The notes beneath the pieces were generated by a model. That model searched no databases. It worked only from the letters and a program-made list of their open reading frames with translations, and was not told where the DNA came from. DNA of 15,602 nucleotides, from the NCBI GenBank assembly GCA_005883295.1, contig VAWV01000063.1, positions 1-15,602 of the forward strand, read 5' to 3'. Position 1 is the stretch's first letter. Each line of letters starts with the position of its first letter. Positions 13,381-15,602 of this stretch are shown here, piece after piece. A program made the position numbers and the translations under genes. Source of the DNA: Actinomycetota bacterium (GTDB taxonomy: Bacteria; Actinomycetota; Thermoleophilia; Solirubrobacterales; Thermoleophilaceae).

Positions 13381-14279
13381 AGCTCGCCTACTGGCCGGGG
13401 TGCGTCTCGCGCGGCTTCACTCCCGAGCTGCACGGGGCGATGGCCGCCGTGGCCCCGAAGCTCGGGCTCGAGCTCGTCGAGCTGGACCGCGCGAACTGCT
13501 GCGGCGCCGGCTTCATCTCCGAGCACAACCAGGAGCTCGCGGACACGCTCAACGCGCGCACATTCGCCCTGGCCCAGGGCGTGGACGGCGCCGCCGGAAT
13601 GGTCAACATCTGCTCCACCTGCCAGGGGGCGCAGTCCGAGTGCCAGGAGCGGCTCGATGCGGACGCCGCGTACCGCGCCCACATCAACGAGCACCTCGAG
13701 CCCGAGGGCCTCGAGTACGAGAGGGGCGGCGCCTGGTGGAACAAGAACCTGCTCTGGCTGCTGGTCGAGGAGATCGGCCTCGACGCGCTCCGCGAGCGGG
13801 TGGTCCGGCCGCTGGAGGGCCTGCGGGTGGGCCCGTTCTACGGCTGCTACATCGTGCGGCCCACCCGCCGACTGGGCTACGAGCTCTATCCGGACCGCGA
13901 CAAGTACCTGGAGTGGGTGATCGAGGCCTGCGGGGCGGCACCGGTCAAGTACGCCGGGAGCCACAAGTGCTGCGGCTTCCCGATCGTCACCACCAACCGG
14001 GAGACCTCGCTGCGGCAGGCCGGGCGGCACATGGCCGATGCGCTCGATGCGGGCGCCGACTGCGTGGTCACACCGTGCCCCCTGTGCCACCTCAACCTCG
14101 ACCTGCAGCAGCCCGAGTCGCAGGCGTTCGTGGAGCGCGACCTGGGGATCCCGGTGCTGCACCTGCCGCAGCTGATCGGGCTGGCGCTGGGCCTGGACTT
14201 CAAGGAGCTCGGCCTGCACCGCCACGTAGTGAAGACGGACGAGGTGCAGGCCAAAGTGGCCGCGCTAGCGGCCGCATAG
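13377..14279 (+). CDS. sdhE: SdhE-type (HdrB-like) CCG-domain subunit of succinate dehydrogenase
   Basis: A 300-residue protein with two cysteine-rich CCG domains. The first is Cys9 (YWPGC), Cys41-Cys42-Gly (NCCGAGF), C79-ST-C82; the second is Cys157 (FYGC), Cys198-Cys199-Gly (HKCCGFP), C234-PL-C237. This is the heterodisulfide-reductase subunit B fold, which binds Fe-S clusters. In type E succinate dehydrogenases such a protein (SdhE, called SdhC in older archaeal work) replaces the SdhC/SdhD anchors. It is not the small flavin-insertion factor also called SdhE. There is no strong transmembrane helix, so membrane contact would be peripheral. ATG 13377 overlaps the sdhB stop, with GGAGGG just upstream. 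No SdhF-like gene follows. The alternative of an unrelated HdrB/GlpC-like reductase is unlikely given the operon. Confidence 0.9.
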   Translation: MKLAYWPGCVSRGFTPELHGAMAAVAPKLGLELVELDRANCCGAGFISEHNQELADTLNARTFALAQGVDGAAGMVNICSTCQGAQSECQERLDADAAYRAHINEHLEPEGLEYERGGAWWNKNLLWLLVEEIGLDALRERVVRPLEGLRVGPFYGCYIVRPTRRLGYELYPDRDKYLEWVIEACGAAPVKYAGSHKCCGFPIVTTNRETSLRQAGRHMADALDAGADCVVTPCPLCHLNLDLQQPESQAFVERDLGIPVLHLPQLIGLALGLDFKELGLHRHVVKTDEVQAKVAALAAA

Positions 14280-14283
14280 CTGC

Positions 14284-14311
14284 CCCGCCACACAGCTGTG
14301 AGAGGGGCGGG
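14284..14311 (+). terminator. Hairpin directly after sdhE
   Basis: CCCGCC (14284-14289) can pair with GGCGGG (14306-14311), enclosing the 10-bp palindrome CACAGCTGTG (14291-14300). It starts 5 nt past the sdhE stop and has no U-tract. It could be a weak terminator or 3' mRNA-stabilising structure. Confidence 0.35.
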
Positions 14312-14418
14312 CGGCGAGCGTTCCCCGCTGCCGACTATTGCCGTTCAGGAGGCAGTGGGGAATGCGCGCCGCACGCCCCGTCCCCATCAGCCCCCAAAAC
14401 AGCCCCTAGAACGCGAAA

Positions 14419-14442
14419 AACCGGCCAGCGGACTGGCCGGTT
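14419..14442. terminator. Strong intrinsic terminator hairpin downstream of sdh
   Basis: Perfect 10-bp stem AACCGGCCAG / CTGGCCGGTT with a CGGA tetraloop. Reading plus, it is followed by TTCTC; reading minus, it is followed by TTTTT then CGCG. It is the best terminator candidate for the sdhABE operon (140 nt past sdhE) and is even better shaped for a minus-strand transcript. Confidence 0.7.
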
Positions 14443-14561
14443 CTCGCGGTGCGGCGTACCCCTACGCGCCCTGGGAAAGTCTGTAGGGATAGTTCCCGAT
14501 GCAGCCGGATTGCTCATCCCCCCGGCCGCGTGAACTTCGGGTGATCTTCGGAGGGCGCGAA

Positions 14562-14593
14562 GGGTTAGGGTTAGGGTGAGGGTAAGGGGAGGG
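14562..14593 (+). repeat. Telomere-like G-tract, G-quadruplex candidate, upstream of the luxR-type gene
   Basis: Six runs of at least three G (starts at 14562, 14568, 14574, 14580, 14586 and 14591) are separated by TTA, TTA, TGA, TAA and A. This meets the usual intramolecular quadruplex pattern. The end of the tract can instead form the hairpin GGGGAGG (14586-14592) / CCTCCCC (14597-14603). It lies 44-75 nt before ATG 14637. The rest of 14280-14636 holds no gene I can support. Confidence 0.7.
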
Positions 14594-14622
14594 CAGCCTC
14601 CCCCCTTCTCCCCCGAAACATG

Positions 14623-14628
14623 TAACAT
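14623..14628 (+). promoter_or_regulatory. -10-like TAACAT for the luxR-type gene
   Basis: TAACAT ends 8 nt before ATG 14637, giving a leaderless mRNA if used. The G-tract lies immediately upstream, in the -35 and activator zone. Confidence 0.45.
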
Positions 14629-14636
14629 CCCTGCAC

Positions 14637-15290
14637 ATGCCGGCACCCGTGACCCTGGTCTCCGCACGCTTCGAGGACCTCGTCTCGATCGGCCTCATCA
14701 CGCTGATCGCGGAGGATCCGAACCTCGAGCAAGTGGCCAGCGACGTCGATCTCGACCGCCTCGAGGGGGTGCTCGACGAGCATCACCCCTCGGTGGTCCT
14801 CCTCAACTTCGGGTCGCTCCCCAACCCGGCGATGATCTACCAGCTCCACCAGAGCCATCCGGAGACGCGTGTGGTCGTGCTGGCCAACCGGCCGTCCGCG
14901 GCCGAGTGCAACCAGATGCTGTCGTTCGGGGCCACCGCCTGCATCTCGAAGGAGACGCAGGGCCGCGACATCATCAACGCGATCCACCTTGCGTCCCGGG
15001 GCATGCACGTGCTGCCGCGCTCGGCAGCGGCCGACGCGGACCAGGGCGAAGAGATCGGCATCCCGGCGCCGGATCTCCTGACGCCCCGCGAGGCCGATGT
15101 GCTCGAGCTGCTCCAGGAGGGCATGACCAACGCCCAGATCGCGCACTCGCTCTCGATCGGCATCGAGACCGTGCGCACCCACGCCCGCAACATCTACGCG
15201 AAGCTCGGGATCTCCACGCGCCGCGACCTGGCGCGCATCTCGCGGCCCCGACCACACGGCGTGCGCGAGCCGGTGGCGGCTCCGCGGTAG
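14637..15290 (+). CDS. LuxR/NarL-type regulator with degenerate receiver domain
   Basis: A 217-residue two-domain regulator. The C-terminal LuxR HTH is clear (LTPREADVLELLQEGMTNAQIA, then LSIGIETVRTHARNIYAKLGISTRRDLARI, 148-201). The N-terminal 120 residues have the CheY-like rhythm but lack the phosphorylation machinery: the phospho-acceptor position is Asn57 (VVLLNFGSLPN), the acidic pair is Ser9-Ala10, and the usual Thr/Ser is Ala83 (VVVLANR). Only the Lys (ISK, 105) remains. It is therefore probably controlled by ligand, partner or level and not by a histidine kinase; none is adjacent. ATG 14637 is 8 nt after a -10 hexamer. The target is unknown; the neighbouring sdh operon is a possibility only. 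Confidence 0.88.
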   Translation: MPAPVTLVSARFEDLVSIGLITLIAEDPNLEQVASDVDLDRLEGVLDEHHPSVVLLNFGSLPNPAMIYQLHQSHPETRVVVLANRPSAAECNQMLSFGATACISKETQGRDIINAIHLASRGMHVLPRSAAADADQGEEIGIPAPDLLTPREADVLELLQEGMTNAQIAHSLSIGIETVRTHARNIYAKLGISTRRDLARISRPRPHGVREPVAAPR

Positions 15291-15297
15291 GCGGGTC

Positions 15298-15438
15298 CTA
15301 GCGCCGCCCGAAGAGCCGCCGCACCGTCGCGATCAGACCCTCCCCCTCGCCGCGGGGCCGGTTGCTGCGGCGCCAGCGCCCGGGCTGGCCTCCGGTGCTG
15401 CCTCGGGAGATCGCCTTGAAGATCCGATCGGCGTTCAT
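15298..15438 (-). CDS. Small basic hypothetical protein (46 aa)
   Basis: A short minus-strand ORF of 46 residues beginning MNADRIFKAISRGS and ending LIATVRRLFGRR, with an Arg/Gly-rich middle. It starts 53 nt after the asd stop on the same strand and ends 8 nt past the convergent luxR-type stop. The Shine-Dalgarno is weak, and the frame stays open upstream without a usable start, so the true N-terminus is uncertain. The basic amphipathic C-terminus could bind nucleic acid or membrane. I do not recognise it, and it may not be expressed. Confidence 0.45.
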   Translation of the reverse strand: MNADRIFKAISRGSTGGQPGRWRRSNRPRGEGEGLIATVRRLFGRR

Positions 15439-15491
15439 GCTCGATCGGTACCCGGGCCCGCGCTCGTAGAACCAGGTGGCGACGCGCCCAA

Positions 15492-15602
15492 CTAGGCCGC
15501 GCGCCGCTCGCTGCCGCGCAACAGTCCGCGGGCCACCAGCAGCTCGGCCACCTGCACCGCGTTCGTGGCCGCGCCCTTGCGCAGGTTGTCGCCCACGATG
15601 AA
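15492..15602 (-). CDS. asd: Aspartate-semialdehyde dehydrogenase, C-terminal end (cut by window end)
   Basis: Only the last 36 residues are visible. They read FIVGDNLRKGAATNAVQVAE followed by LLVARGLL and an Arg/Ala tail. The motif GDNLRKGAATNAVQ-AE is the hallmark C-terminal helix of Asd, the NADPH-dependent enzyme that makes aspartate semialdehyde for lysine, threonine, methionine and diaminopimelate synthesis. The stop codon is at 15492-15494. The catalytic Cys and His lie outside the window. Interestingly it makes the precursor of the homoserine/threonine that an RhtA-like exporter elsewhere in the window might export, but the two are about 10 kb apart. Confidence 0.85.
   Translation of the reverse strand, partial: FIVGDNLRKGAATNAVQVAELLVARGLLRGSERRAA

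Noticed and set aside
12447..14279. 610-codon plus-strand frame that reads through sdhB into sdhE
   Set aside because: The sdhE frame just happens to stay open across sdhB; the real sdhE starts at ATG 13377 with a Shine-Dalgarno and its first CCG domain, and the upstream translation is Arg/Gly/Pro-rich noise.
14298..14486. Short frames after sdhE considered as a missing SdhF subunit
   Set aside because: They cross the terminator hairpins, lack ribosome binding sites and have no SdhF-like features.

Overview
The window is very GC-rich, densely coding bacterial DNA with strong G/C third-position bias and frequent GTG/TTG starts. Several genes appear to start without a leader: a -10-like hexamer sits 7-9 nt before the start codon. 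Together with the gene families this suggests a high-GC actinobacterium, perhaps Thermoleophilia/Solirubrobacterales-like. That placement is inference from style and content, since there is no rRNA or other marker to fix it. I see no tRNA, rRNA, CRISPR array, insertion sequence or phage gene.

Layout. (1) 1-2544, minus strand: the N-terminal part of Lon protease (cut by the window start), a small heat-shock protein whose stop overlaps the lon start, an MBL-fold hydrolase, and a tiny four-cysteine protein. (2) 2815-4187, plus strand: an NAD(P)-binding YbjT/NmrA-like protein overlapped by an SRPBCC protein. (3) 4147-5594: an RhtA-like DMT exporter divergent from an Lrp/AsnC regulator, with a palindromic AT-rich promoter region between them. 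(4) 5636-6598: a second SRPBCC protein and an NTF2-like protein. (5) 6676-9151: malate dehydrogenase and isocitrate dehydrogenase, both on the minus strand, with an AT-hook/winged-helix DNA-binding protein on the plus strand between them. (6) 9424-14279: a site-2 protease with CBS domains, then succinate dehydrogenase genes sdhA, sdhB and an HdrB-like CCG-domain subunit. (7) 14280-14636: an intergenic stretch with an intrinsic-terminator hairpin and a telomere-like (TTAGGG)n G-quadruplex motif. (8) 14637-15290: a LuxR-type regulator with a receiver that lacks its phospho-aspartate. (9) On the minus strand, a 46-aa basic small ORF and the C-terminus of aspartate-semialdehyde dehydrogenase, cut by the window end.

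How it fits together. Three TCA-cycle steps (isocitrate, malate and succinate dehydrogenation) lie within about 7.6 kb. The succinate dehydrogenase is the non-classical type: an SdhE (HdrB-like) subunit replaces the SdhC/SdhD membrane anchors, and SdhB carries a fourth cysteine in its second cluster motif, so it probably binds a [4Fe-4S] cluster where classical enzymes hold [3Fe-4S]. SdhB also appears to lack about 25 residues just before the first cysteine ligands of its [2Fe-2S] domain, which is the most surprising single observation. Other points worth a second look are the degenerate receiver next to the G-quadruplex tract, the 30-bp divergent spacing between mdh and the DNA-binding protein gene, and a 39-bp imperfect palindrome upstream of icd.
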